The notes below the pieces were generated by a model. It made no database searches. It was not told where the DNA came from and was given only the letters and a program-made list of their open reading frames with translations. This document shows positions 53,269-61,767 of a stretch of DNA of 64,000 nt, one piece after another. Origin of the DNA: a virus. The translations under genes and the position numbers were made by a program. Every line of letters starts with the position of its first letter. Within the stretch, counting starts at the first letter, position 1. The stretch spans positions 1 to 64,000 of the IMG/VR virus record IMGVR_UViG_3300010885_040738; one strand, 5' to 3'.

Positions 53269-54753
53269 ATGATCAAACGCACGATTTTGGCGCTGACTGC
53301 CATGGCCGTCAGCCTGTTCGCACAGACATCAACCTTCCCGACGGCCGTCGCCACTGACGCTGACCTCAAGGTTCAGGTAAACGGCACTCAAACCACTCTG
53401 ACCGCGGCACTTAGCGCCGTAGCCACTAGCACGACAGTCTCCAGTTGCACTCGCATCGGGCCGAATATGCTGGCGACCATCAACACCGAGATCATCGCAA
53501 TTGCCAACTGTCTCGGGACCACGCTCACTTTCGCGACTACCTCGCCTGGCTGCACGAATGGCAGGGCCTGCGACAATTCGACGGCCGCCGCACATGCCTC
53601 TGGAGCCAACGTCAGCCTGTTTGCCGATGCGTGGCACCACAACGCCTTGCGCGTGCAGGTGGAGGCTATCCAAACCGCTTTGTACAGAGGTGCCAGCCCG
53701 ACGTGGGCCAATATCACGTCGAACGCGAATGTCAACGCAAAGGCTTTCAACTTTTACGACAACACAGGGGAGGTGATCGATTTTGGCCACTTCGGCATGG
53801 ACGCGAAGGTTAACGCTATTGACAAAGAACTATATATCAGAGACACTGCCGGAGCGGTAATGTTGACGTTGAGGTCTAGCGGCAGCGCTTACATTGGTTC
53901 AGTGCTAAACTTCGTTGTCGGCAGCAACCTCAGTGAGAAAAACCTGCAGGTTTACGGCACGGTCACGGCGACAGGTACGGTTTCTTCATCACGCAGTACG
54001 GCCGGTAGCGCTATATCCGGGACAACGACCTATGCGGACCCGGCGGCGTACGGCGTGTATGGGTCATCGACAAACGGCGCCGGTATTTACGGCGTTTCAC
54101 TTTATGGAACTGGCGTCAAGGGTTCTGGCTCGACTTATGGCGTGTATGGGTCGTCCACATCAGGCAATGGCGTTTTTGGTATAGACACTGCAGGCGGAGC
54201 AGGCGTAACTGGAAGCAGCGATGCTGGCTATGGCCTTCGCGGCCTGTCTGATTCCGGGGTAGCGATCATTGCCTCAAGCGTTTCAGGTGTGGCCCTTTCT
54301 GTCACCAGAAACAATAGCGGCCCAGCCGTAACGATTACGACAACTGCAAGCGGCAGCGGCATTTTAGTAAACGCTGCAAATAGCACGGTAATTACCGGCA
54401 CTACAGGTTCATCGACATCCGCAGTTCTGATTGATAGCGGCGGCACTTGCACGATCCGTGCGTCGGCAGGTATTGCCTGCGTTTCCGACGGGCGGAACAA
54501 AAAAGATGTGCGACCAGTCCCATCTTCCCTCGCCAAGGTTCTCCGCTTAAAACCGGTTGAGTACAACATGATAAGCGATGGCCAGCATGCCGTCGGGCTT
54601 ATTGCGCAGGAAGTGCAGAAACAGTTTCCCCAAGCTGTGCAGGAGACAGAAGACGGGAAACTGACTCTTTCCTACCAGCAATTGTTTCCGTACCTGTTGA
54701 AGGCAGTGCAGGAGCAGCAGGTTGAGATCAACAGGCTGAAGGCTCGCAAATGA
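53269..54753 (+). CDS. Tail fibre with signal peptide and C-terminal S74 chaperone
   Basis: 494 residues. Residues 1-20 form a Sec signal peptide (basic start, hydrophobic core, A-x-S-L-F-A-Q cleavage region). The middle has repeats of G-V-Y-G-S-S / G-V-x-G. The last 90 residues (from S-D-G-R-N-K-K-D-V near 406) are a peptidase S74 intramolecular chaperone, which trimerises the fibre and self-cleaves. A signal peptide on a phage fibre is unusual. A TAGAAT box lies 6 nt before the ATG. Confidence 0.8.
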   Translation: MIKRTILALTAMAVSLFAQTSTFPTAVATDADLKVQVNGTQTTLTAALSAVATSTTVSSCTRIGPNMLATINTEIIAIANCLGTTLTFATTSPGCTNGRACDNSTAAAHASGANVSLFADAWHHNALRVQVEAIQTALYRGASPTWANITSNANVNAKAFNFYDNTGEVIDFGHFGMDAKVNAIDKELYIRDTAGAVMLTLRSSGSAYIGSVLNFVVGSNLSEKNLQVYGTVTATGTVSSSRSTAGSAISGTTTYADPAAYGVYGSSTNGAGIYGVSLYGTGVKGSGSTYGVYGSSTSGNGVFGIDTAGGAGVTGSSDAGYGLRGLSDSGVAIIASSVSGVALSVTRNNSGPAVTITTTASGSGILVNAANSTVITGTTGSSTSAVLIDSGGTCTIRASAGIACVSDGRNKKDVRPVPSSLAKVLRLKPVEYNMISDGQHAVGLIAQEVQKQFPQAVQETEDGKLTLSYQQLFPYLLKAVQEQQVEINRLKARK

Positions 54754-55043
54754 AGGTAGTGGCCCTTGCTTTGCTGGCTATGGTCTTATATGCGCAGACA
54801 CCAGCGCCTGCCCCCAAAAACGTCCCGACGGATCTTTCAAACGATTACTTTGCCGCCTACGCTGAGACGTTGAGCATCCGCGAAATGCTGTCGAGGTCGG
54901 ATGCGGAAATGCGCGCCGCCTACGCAGCCATGCAGGCGTACTGCAAAGGCGACGTAATCATGAATCCGGAGAACAAGCGGCGGTTCGTGTGTAAGCCCGA
55001 GCCAGCAGCCGCACCCCCCCCGCCGGAGCCAGCCAGGAAATAA
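54750..55043 (+). CDS. Small exported protein (97 aa)
   Basis: ATGA overlap with the fibre gene. Residues 1-16 form a signal peptide ending V-L-Y-A-Q. The mature part is helical with two Cys (Y-C-K-G, V-C-K-P) and a Pro-rich tail. It may assist fibre export or assembly (inference). Confidence 0.65.
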   Translation: MKVVALALLAMVLYAQTPAPAPKNVPTDLSNDYFAAYAETLSIREMLSRSDAEMRAAYAAMQAYCKGDVIMNPENKRRFVCKPEPAAAPPPPEPARK

Positions 55044-55044
55044 A

Positions 55045-55761
55045 ATGCCAGCTTACTTGCCAGGGACAGGGCTACCGGGGCAGATCGTCCCCGGGTTTGA
55101 CCCGTACGACACGCCGGTTATCCCGGGCGAGTACGTGCCTGCAGCGCAGGTTGCGACGATATCAACGCCGCTGGCCTCGCCGCCGCAGCAGTTCACGAAC
55201 GTTGAAACGCTGATCAACGGTGGCTACCTCAGTCCACGGGTTCTGCTCTTCATCAACAACAGGCCCATCACGGCGACGGCCGTATTGCCTGGACAGTCGC
55301 TGCCCGGGACATCGCTCCCAGGGTACGCACCAGTGCCGTACGGACGCCTTCTGACCGAAGGTCTTGACTACACAATTACCGGTGGAGTTGTGACGATGGC
55401 ATTTCCGCCGACAGGGGCTGATATGCTGACAGCCGTTGTATTTTCGCCGGGCAAAGCGCTTGGCGGCCCACTGCCGACGCGGTTTATTGCTCCATGGCAG
55501 TTGCCACTACCGCTTTCCGGGCTCTATGACGGAGTCTCGACGCTTTACCGCGTAGTCTTTAGCCGCACTATCTTCGGCGTTCTGGATGGCGTGAACAAAG
55601 TGTTTACGTGGGGCGTGCAGGTCCGCAAGGCTTCAATCTTTGTGAATGGGAAAATGCAGACAATGACACGCAGCGTGTCCATGGGGCCGACGGCGATGGT
55701 CTTCGCAGCCACGAACATCCCGCAGCCAGGCGACATCATTTCCATGCTGGGGTACCTGTGA
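55045..55761 (+). CDS. Tail protein with two D-G-V-N-type beta domains (238 aa)
   Basis: Starts Pro/Gly-rich (L-P-G-T-G-L-P-G-Q). Domain 1 (about 50-130) contains R-V-L-L-F-I-N-N-R and L-L-T-E-G-L-D-Y-T-I-T-G. Domain 2 (about 165-238) contains L-D-G-V-N-K-V-F and A-S-I-F-V-N-G-K. TGATG junction with the next gene. Likely part of the tail or fibre network. Confidence 0.6.
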   Translation: MPAYLPGTGLPGQIVPGFDPYDTPVIPGEYVPAAQVATISTPLASPPQQFTNVETLINGGYLSPRVLLFINNRPITATAVLPGQSLPGTSLPGYAPVPYGRLLTEGLDYTITGGVVTMAFPPTGADMLTAVVFSPGKALGGPLPTRFIAPWQLPLPLSGLYDGVSTLYRVVFSRTIFGVLDGVNKVFTWGVQVRKASIFVNGKMQTMTRSVSMGPTAMVFAATNIPQPGDIISMLGYL

Positions 55762-57656
55762 TGACGCCGCTTCCGATCCAGTACACAACTTCTGACGCCT
55801 CCCTGATCGGCGACGTTGACGGTGCAAACCGTAGCTATTACTTTGTCCCTGTACCGAATCTTTTGCTTTGCAGCGCGACCGGCATTCGGTCATTTCTGAT
55901 GTTCTGGAACGGACTACTGGTTGACCAGCCCGGCGACTACGTGGCGCACAACGGGTACTTCGTCTTTAACTCCTCGGTCCAGTTCGACACTGCGACGGCG
56001 CTGGCGTACACCGACACCGCGCCGTCAATTCTTCGCCTCTCTGACACGTCGATCACTGCCTTTGGAAGCAACTCCCTCCGGATCTCATTCGGCAACGCCG
56101 CATTCGTTGCGCAGCGGCAGTTCGTCCTGTTCCGCAACGGGCTTCGCCTCACCGACGGGCTGGACTACACGTCGTCGGGTCCGTGGATCAACCTTGTTGC
56201 CGGGCAGGAGATTTTGGACGGCGACCAGTATTCGGTTCTCATCGGTCCAGTCGGAACGGCCTGCAGTACCGCCAACGGAACGATCACTGGCTTGATAGAT
56301 GGGCTCAATCTCAACTTTGAAGTTCCTAACACCGGGCCGCTCTGGCTGTTCAAGAATGGCATTTTTTTGACTGAAGGGCTGGACTTCAGCAGGTACGAGA
56401 CGACAGTGAGCCTGCGCGGGCAAGCACCATTGCCGGGGGATACACTGACCGGGCAACTTTTGCCTGCCGGTTATTCATTCACCGAGCTTTCAACCTTCAG
56501 TGATGCTTTCATTTCGAGTCCGGTTGCCACGCAAAGTAACACAGTCGATGGGTCGATAACAGGATCAATAGACGGCTACAACGCTGCCTTTACAATCCCG
56601 GAAGGGTCTCAGAATTTTTGGCTGTTCCGTGATGGGCAGCTTTTGACTAACGACCTCGATTATTCAAGACTTGGTCAGATTGTTACTCTGGCAGGAGATC
56701 AGGTCCCGATCCCGGGCGATCTCCTGACCGGCCAATCATTCGCCTCCGGGAACATGCTGCAGGCGTCAACGTATGCAGGTTCCATCACCGGAACCATTGA
56801 TGGCGTCAACCCTGACTTCGTCGTCCCTTCGGGGGCCTCAAGCTTATGGCTCTTCAGAAACGGGCAACTGCTTACCCGGGGGCTGGACTACACACTGGCT
56901 GTGGATACCGTTACTCTTTTAGGCACGGCGATCCCCTCTGGCGATGATGTTTTGACGGCCAAATACACCAGCGCCACCTTCTCTGCGCAAATTTCAACCT
57001 TCGACAACTCAATCACTGGGACCATCAATGGCGTCAATGATACATTCACCGTCCCGGATGGATCTGCCGGGATATGGATTTCCCGTAATGGGCAATTCCT
57101 TACCGAATTGGTGGACTACATAAGGGCGGGAGCGGTCATTATCATGTCCCCTTGGCAGATCCCGATAGTTGGCGATGTGCTCACAGGGCAGGCATATCAA
57201 TATGGCCCGTCTGCGGTGTTTTCGGTTTATGGCGGAGGGCTGACATTTTCCGTAGCTGCCGCGTCATGGGTATTCGCCGATGGGCTGATCCTGCCGCAGC
57301 TCGGATCAGCGCAGGCAGACGGGAATAGCATCACGCTAACGGATGCGGCAATCTCAGGCAGCACCATCACTGCAGAGTCATGGGTGCAAATTGCATCCGA
57401 GCCTGAACAGCCGGCGCTCAATTTTGGTACGCAGTACAGTTCAGACGATGGCGGGATCTCCGGCGACATGAATAGCTCAAATGCGGTGTTCACCATCAAC
57501 GACAGCGGACTGATCACGCAGGTCATGCTTTTCGTGAATCGCAGGTTTCTGGTTCAGAATCGCGACTACGCTTGGACAGGAAACACAATTACCATGCTGG
57601 CAGGCAGTATCCCTGACGCCGGCGACGTCTTTACCTCGATCGTATTCAGCGATTGA
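55761..57656 (+). CDS. Repeat-domain tail protein (about eight D-G-V-N-type units)
   Basis: 631 residues from ATG 55761. Units of 75-90 residues each carry the pattern I-D-G-x-N-x-x-F-x-V-P...L-W-L-F-R-N-G-Q-x-L-T-x-G-L-D-Y...G-D-x-L-T. The clearest units begin near residues 172, 264, 340 and 415, with weaker ones at both ends. The domain is similar to repeats found in other phage fibre and decoration proteins. Length suggests a long flexible fibre. Its last 11 bp overlap the antisense HTH gene. Confidence 0.65.
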   Translation: MTPLPIQYTTSDASLIGDVDGANRSYYFVPVPNLLLCSATGIRSFLMFWNGLLVDQPGDYVAHNGYFVFNSSVQFDTATALAYTDTAPSILRLSDTSITAFGSNSLRISFGNAAFVAQRQFVLFRNGLRLTDGLDYTSSGPWINLVAGQEILDGDQYSVLIGPVGTACSTANGTITGLIDGLNLNFEVPNTGPLWLFKNGIFLTEGLDFSRYETTVSLRGQAPLPGDTLTGQLLPAGYSFTELSTFSDAFISSPVATQSNTVDGSITGSIDGYNAAFTIPEGSQNFWLFRDGQLLTNDLDYSRLGQIVTLAGDQVPIPGDLLTGQSFASGNMLQASTYAGSITGTIDGVNPDFVVPSGASSLWLFRNGQLLTRGLDYTLAVDTVTLLGTAIPSGDDVLTAKYTSATFSAQISTFDNSITGTINGVNDTFTVPDGSAGIWISRNGQFLTELVDYIRAGAVIIMSPWQIPIVGDVLTGQAYQYGPSAVFSVYGGGLTFSVAAASWVFADGLILPQLGSAQADGNSITLTDAAISGSTITAESWVQIASEPEQPALNFGTQYSSDDGGISGDMNSSNAVFTINDSGLITQVMLFVNRRFLVQNRDYAWTGNTITMLAGSIPDAGDVFTSIVFSD

Positions 57657-57789
57657 CTTGACTAGGTATGACCCAGTTTCCCTTCGGCCCGCCGGGCTGA
57701 TACGCTCCGGGAATTCCGCCGCGTTTGAGCCATCGGTAAACCGTCTTTAATGCCACCCCGGCTCGCGCCGCATATTCTTTCGCAGTCAT
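57646..57789 (-). CDS. Excisionase/MerR-type HTH protein (47 aa), antisense in the tail region
   Basis: ATG 57789. M-T-A-K-E-Y-A-A-R-A-G-V then T-V-Y-R-W-L-K-R-G-G-I-P-G-A, then G-N-W-V-I-P, is the HTH_17/excisionase wing pattern. A TACAAT -10 box (57803-57798 on the minus strand) ends 8 nt before the ATG, so the mRNA would be nearly leaderless. It would be the only minus-strand gene in the tail block and may regulate late genes or act in excision. Confidence 0.65.
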   Translation of the reverse strand: MTAKEYAARAGVALKTVYRWLKRGGIPGAYQPGGPKGNWVIPSQVNR

Positions 57790-57915
57790 CAAACGTCATT
57801 GTATCCCAAATTGAGACATAAGCGGACAGCGGCATGCGCGGCTCGCCGAAATGGTTCTATGCTGAATTCGAGGGTACAACTTTCTGTGCCCAAGTTCAGA
57901 TAAGGAGTTTTCCTC

Positions 57916-58398
57916 ATGGCCGCAGCTACACTCACCACCAACGCGCCTGGTCGGCAATCCTCGCCAATCAATGTTGCCACCTTCATCCCTGTCACGGTCA
58001 CCCTGACTGCAACCGTTTACGCGGCGGCCAGCGGCGGCGCTCCGATCGACCTCACAACCGTCCTCCAGCAGGCAGCGCCTTCTGGCTGGGATGCGCCCAA
58101 CTATGTTCAGGCGATCAACCCGGCTGACGTCGTTGGCATTTTCGCCCCAAACCTTTCGACAAACGGATTCCTGCCGATGTCGCTCGTGATCGGGACCCCG
58201 ACGTACACGGCGGTTCCCGGGCAGTCCGCCAACGGCGTGTCTGCCACTCCCGGCATTCTTGCCACCTGCCCTGCAACGTTCCGCCTCTTCGGGACTGGCG
58301 CAGGTAACGCCCTCGCTCTCGCTCAGGTGGCTGACGGTGCCGTCACCGACGCCGTCACCTTCTGGCTTGTCGTCATGCGCAACGGCGCGAACAACTAA
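57916..58398 (+). CDS. Virion structural protein (160 aa)
   Basis: ATG with TAAGGAG upstream. Ala/Thr/Val-rich and beta-sheet-like (P-V-T-V-T-L-T-A-T-V-Y), no cysteines except one. It looks like a decoration or tail-surface protein. Function unknown. Confidence 0.6.
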   Translation: MAAATLTTNAPGRQSSPINVATFIPVTVTLTATVYAAASGGAPIDLTTVLQQAAPSGWDAPNYVQAINPADVVGIFAPNLSTNGFLPMSLVIGTPTYTAVPGQSANGVSATPGILATCPATFRLFGTGAGNALALAQVADGAVTDAVTFWLVVMRNGANN

Positions 58399-58427
58399 GC
58401 GGCAACTGAGGCTCAAGGACAACTACC

Positions 58428-59168
58428 ATGGCCATAATTGCAAGCACCGGCAAGCGCCGGAATTTCAGAGAATCGCTCTGGGCGATCGTCAATCAGTGCT
58501 GGTTCGGCGTTGATTCAACTGGCATTGACCTGCCTCCCCTCGCACTTAACGCTGCATTCATCACGGGCGTCAATGCGGCAGGTACGGGGGTCGTCAATCT
58601 GATCGGCCCGAACGCAGCCGACGGGGCAACTATCCCTGTCGCGCTCACCGTCACTGGTGCATTTACCCCTACCGGTGGGGCTGTTCAAACCTCCGCCACC
58701 ACATGGAAGCATCAGTATGCCGGTGGCATCACGCCAATTGCGACGACCAGCGGGACAGACACGGCCGGCATTAACGGCACGGTTTTTATCTCCGAAATAT
58801 TCGTCCCGGCGAATATGACACTGACCGGCCTCAGCTTCCTCATTGGCACAGTTGGCGGCACCGACAAGGCCATCGCCATGTTGTTCAGTTCAGCTGGCGC
58901 TCTTCTGGCGAACTCCGCGCTGGCCGGCGTAACTGTCAGCACTGCGGCGACCTTCCAGCGGCTTCCGTTCACCGCGACTTATGCTGCGATTGGGCCCGGC
59001 AAGTATTACGTCGGCGTTCAATACAACGGCGCAACGGCGAAGATCCGGACCCAGCCAGCCGGGGACCACGACGCGGTCTCCATCTCGCAGACATTCGGGA
59101 CGCCGGTGGCAATTACCGCGCCATCGACGTTCACTGCGTCTACCGGGCCGATTTCAATGCTGTACTAA
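58428..59168 (+). CDS. Virion structural protein (246 aa)
   Basis: Short basic start (G-K-R-R-N-F-R-E-S), then a Gly/Ala/Thr-rich body. The C-terminal 130 residues (F-I-S-E-I-F-V-P-A-N-M-T-L-T-G) resemble the beta-sandwich found at the ends of tail fibres. Probably a tail or fibre-associated protein. Confidence 0.6.
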   Translation: MAIIASTGKRRNFRESLWAIVNQCWFGVDSTGIDLPPLALNAAFITGVNAAGTGVVNLIGPNAADGATIPVALTVTGAFTPTGGAVQTSATTWKHQYAGGITPIATTSGTDTAGINGTVFISEIFVPANMTLTGLSFLIGTVGGTDKAIAMLFSSAGALLANSALAGVTVSTAATFQRLPFTATYAAIGPGKYYVGVQYNGATAKIRTQPAGDHDAVSISQTFGTPVAITAPSTFTASTGPISMLY

Positions 59169-59176
59169 GGGAGCCA

Positions 59177-59506
59177 ATGGAACTGACAGTCGCAGAGCGC
59201 CTGCTTCTGTTTCGCGTGATACCGCCCGCCGAAGGAGACTTTCTCTTTCTGCGGGCGGTGCGTGCGTTACGTGAAAGCCTTGCTCTTTCCCCGGAAGAGA
59301 TCGCCGAACTTTCCTTTGAGCAGCGTCAAGTTGGCGATGGCGTTCGTTACAGCTGGAACCCGGAAAAAGCCGTCGGCCATGTTCGCGAGATTGAGATCCC
59401 GGCCGTAGTGGCTCCGTACATCTCTCGCAGCATCCTTGCGGCAAAGGGGCTGCAGGAAGAGCACTTGGACTTTTATGGCCGATTCGTTTTAGAGGAGCAA
59501 AAGTGA
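59177..59506 (+). CDS. Small protein (109 aa)
   Basis: ATG 59177. Helical (L-T-V-A-E-R-L-L-L-F-R-V, L-S-P-E-E-I-A-E-L), a common type of phage tail-module hypothetical. The GTGA junction couples it to the tailspike gene. Function unknown. Confidence 0.6.
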   Translation: MELTVAERLLLFRVIPPAEGDFLFLRAVRALRESLALSPEEIAELSFEQRQVGDGVRYSWNPEKAVGHVREIEIPAVVAPYISRSILAAKGLQEEHLDFYGRFVLEEQK

Positions 59507-61767
59507 GAGTCCTGGTATTGTTAACATTGGCTATTTCGGCGTTCGGCCAAACCGTTACGCAGGTTGACTACAACACGCAGGTCAAGAACAGGCCGATTGT
59601 TTCCGATGCGGGCGCCGCAACTTTTGCAGTTGCTTGTGCTCGGGGCTCTGGTGGCGCAACTGTTTCAGTCACAGTAGCGTGGCTCAACGTACCAACACAG
59701 TCATGCTCGGCCAATCTGGCGTTTAACGGCGGGAGTATCCAGCCTGCCGCTGGCGCGACTGTGACGCTTACTGGGTCTATTACCGCGCCACCAAACAAGA
59801 TTCTGGACTACTCAGCAGGCGGAACTGTTAATTTGAGCGGCTCGAAGCTGTCACTTGGGGTACTGCCGCAGTGGCTGGGAGTGACCGGAAGCGGAGCCAA
59901 CGAGACCGTCAACCTGCAAAACGCGCTTGATATCTCTGTTGCATCTGGAAAACCTTTGTATGTTCCCACAGGGACCTATGCGATGTGCAACATTTCCACC
60001 ACTACAACGGGGGCTGTGACTATTACTGGTGCGGGAATGAATCAGTCGAAGTTTATTCGCCACAGTTCCTGTCTGCACAGCACCGATACCATGCTAACCG
60101 CAACCTTTACTGGTTCCAGCGGAACGGCTGAATTGCGAAACTTTAGCATAAGTAATGTATCGAGCAATGGTTCGCTAAATTCTGATGACATTGACATCTT
60201 TGGAGCTTCGCGGGTTCTGGTAGATGGCTTGTACATTGCCAAAGCGGAAACTGCCGGACTGGGTATTCAGTCTTCCTCAAACGTAACCATCACAAATTCC
60301 ACCATATTTGAGAACTACTGGTTCGGCATATCCGTCGCAAACGGTAATGACTGCTGTGGCGGAACAGCCACGCCAGCGTACCTCTACAACTACAACTTCA
60401 GCGGCAATACCTACGTCAATCAGCCTATCGGTTTGGGGCTGAACTTCTTCATGCAGATTATCAATATCTCTGGAGAGACGTTCGACCGTAGCAATCTTTC
60501 TCTGGTACAGATGCCGCACGCGAAGGCGACGATCTCCAACATCACCATCAAAGGAGTTCCGACACAGGGATGTACCGCCGCATGTGGTTTACCTGCTACG
60601 CAAAACGGCCTATTCCTCGAAGGTGTTGCGGATCTCGATTTATCCGCATTTCACATTAGCGATCTGAGCGGCATCGAGGGTGGTATTTTTTGCGTTGCTT
60701 CCACACTTACTATCCCAAATCCGGGAACAATGATTCAACTCCCCTGCTCAAATATCCACATAACGGGCGGAACCATAACCGATGTCACCGCAGGTTACTC
60801 AATTTCTATCGCTGGGCAAAGCCCTGGCCCAGGACCCGTAATTGGCCAGAACAACACCATTAAAGGCACCGTGTTGAAGGGCGTAAACCAGTGCCCTATA
60901 ATTTCAAGCACGGATGGTTTTGAAATCTCGGATGTTTCCTGCGAGAATGCTGCAAATGGCGGTTTTAGCTTAGGATCTGTGCTTAACGGCGTTTTCCAAA
61001 ACAATCGCTGCCGTAATTGCAATACAGCAGGTGGAGGTGGGAACTACCCAGGATTAACTCTCAGCGGGGCCACCTTGCGGCGGGTGAAAGTCTTCAATAA
61101 CACATTCGAGAACAACGGAAGTTCCCTCAACTACGGGATTAGGGACACAACCGGAGTAGCAAATAACGGGGCCGAGATTCAATACTCTGGTAACATCTGC
61201 GCCACTGGATGCCCCACATTGTACAATCCAGCACCAGCCGCTCCATTAGCGGGTACTTGGGCTGTCGGTAGTGTGGTTGAAAACAATTATTCCTCCGGTG
61301 GTATAACGGGTTGGCGCAATACAGTCGCGGGAACTCCCGGAACATGGCAGACAATGGGCTACCTTGACCCAGATTCCCGCTACACCACCATAGCCAGTAA
61401 TCCTGTTCTGCTAAAAGGGACAATAAGCAATGTTTCCCAAACCGCCGCTTTCGGCCCAGCCCCTATCAATAGCGGCACTCTGTCTACGGGACTGTACAGA
61501 GTTTCGTATCGGGCACGTAGCACAGCGGCATGTGCGACACCGGGGCCAGGTTCACTTCAGGTTAATCTGGCATGGATAGATGAATTATTCGGCGTTTCGA
61601 CTACTGTAATTACAATGGCTTTGGGGTCAGTAGTTACTAACCCAGTGCAAGGAGTGTACATTCTATACGTAGGCAACACCTACGTTAATTATCAGGCATA
61701 CTACACTGCCTGTACAACAGGAACCGGGACGTATAGCCTGCAACTTACTTTAGAGAAGTTGCAATGA
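59503..61767 (+). CDS. Beta-helix tailspike with signal peptide
   Basis: 754 residues from GTG 59503. Signal peptide 1-16 (L-V-L-L-T-L-A-I-S-A-F-G-Q). The central region (about 130-560) has right-handed beta-helix features: repeats of N-x-T-I/F, G-A-G-M-N-Q-S, and N-N-x-F steps, plus L-Y-V-P-T-G-T-Y typical of pectate-lyase-like spikes. The C-terminal 140 residues are a beta domain. It probably binds or cleaves host surface polysaccharide. Lower GC than its neighbours suggests separate ancestry. Confidence 0.72.
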   Translation: MRVLVLLTLAISAFGQTVTQVDYNTQVKNRPIVSDAGAATFAVACARGSGGATVSVTVAWLNVPTQSCSANLAFNGGSIQPAAGATVTLTGSITAPPNKILDYSAGGTVNLSGSKLSLGVLPQWLGVTGSGANETVNLQNALDISVASGKPLYVPTGTYAMCNISTTTTGAVTITGAGMNQSKFIRHSSCLHSTDTMLTATFTGSSGTAELRNFSISNVSSNGSLNSDDIDIFGASRVLVDGLYIAKAETAGLGIQSSSNVTITNSTIFENYWFGISVANGNDCCGGTATPAYLYNYNFSGNTYVNQPIGLGLNFFMQIINISGETFDRSNLSLVQMPHAKATISNITIKGVPTQGCTAACGLPATQNGLFLEGVADLDLSAFHISDLSGIEGGIFCVASTLTIPNPGTMIQLPCSNIHITGGTITDVTAGYSISIAGQSPGPGPVIGQNNTIKGTVLKGVNQCPIISSTDGFEISDVSCENAANGGFSLGSVLNGVFQNNRCRNCNTAGGGGNYPGLTLSGATLRRVKVFNNTFENNGSSLNYGIRDTTGVANNGAEIQYSGNICATGCPTLYNPAPAAPLAGTWAVGSVVENNYSSGGITGWRNTVAGTPGTWQTMGYLDPDSRYTTIASNPVLLKGTISNVSQTAAFGPAPINSGTLSTGLYRVSYRARSTAACATPGPGSLQVNLAWIDELFGVSTTVITMALGSVVTNPVQGVYILYVGNTYVNYQAYYTACTTGTGTYSLQLTLEKLQ

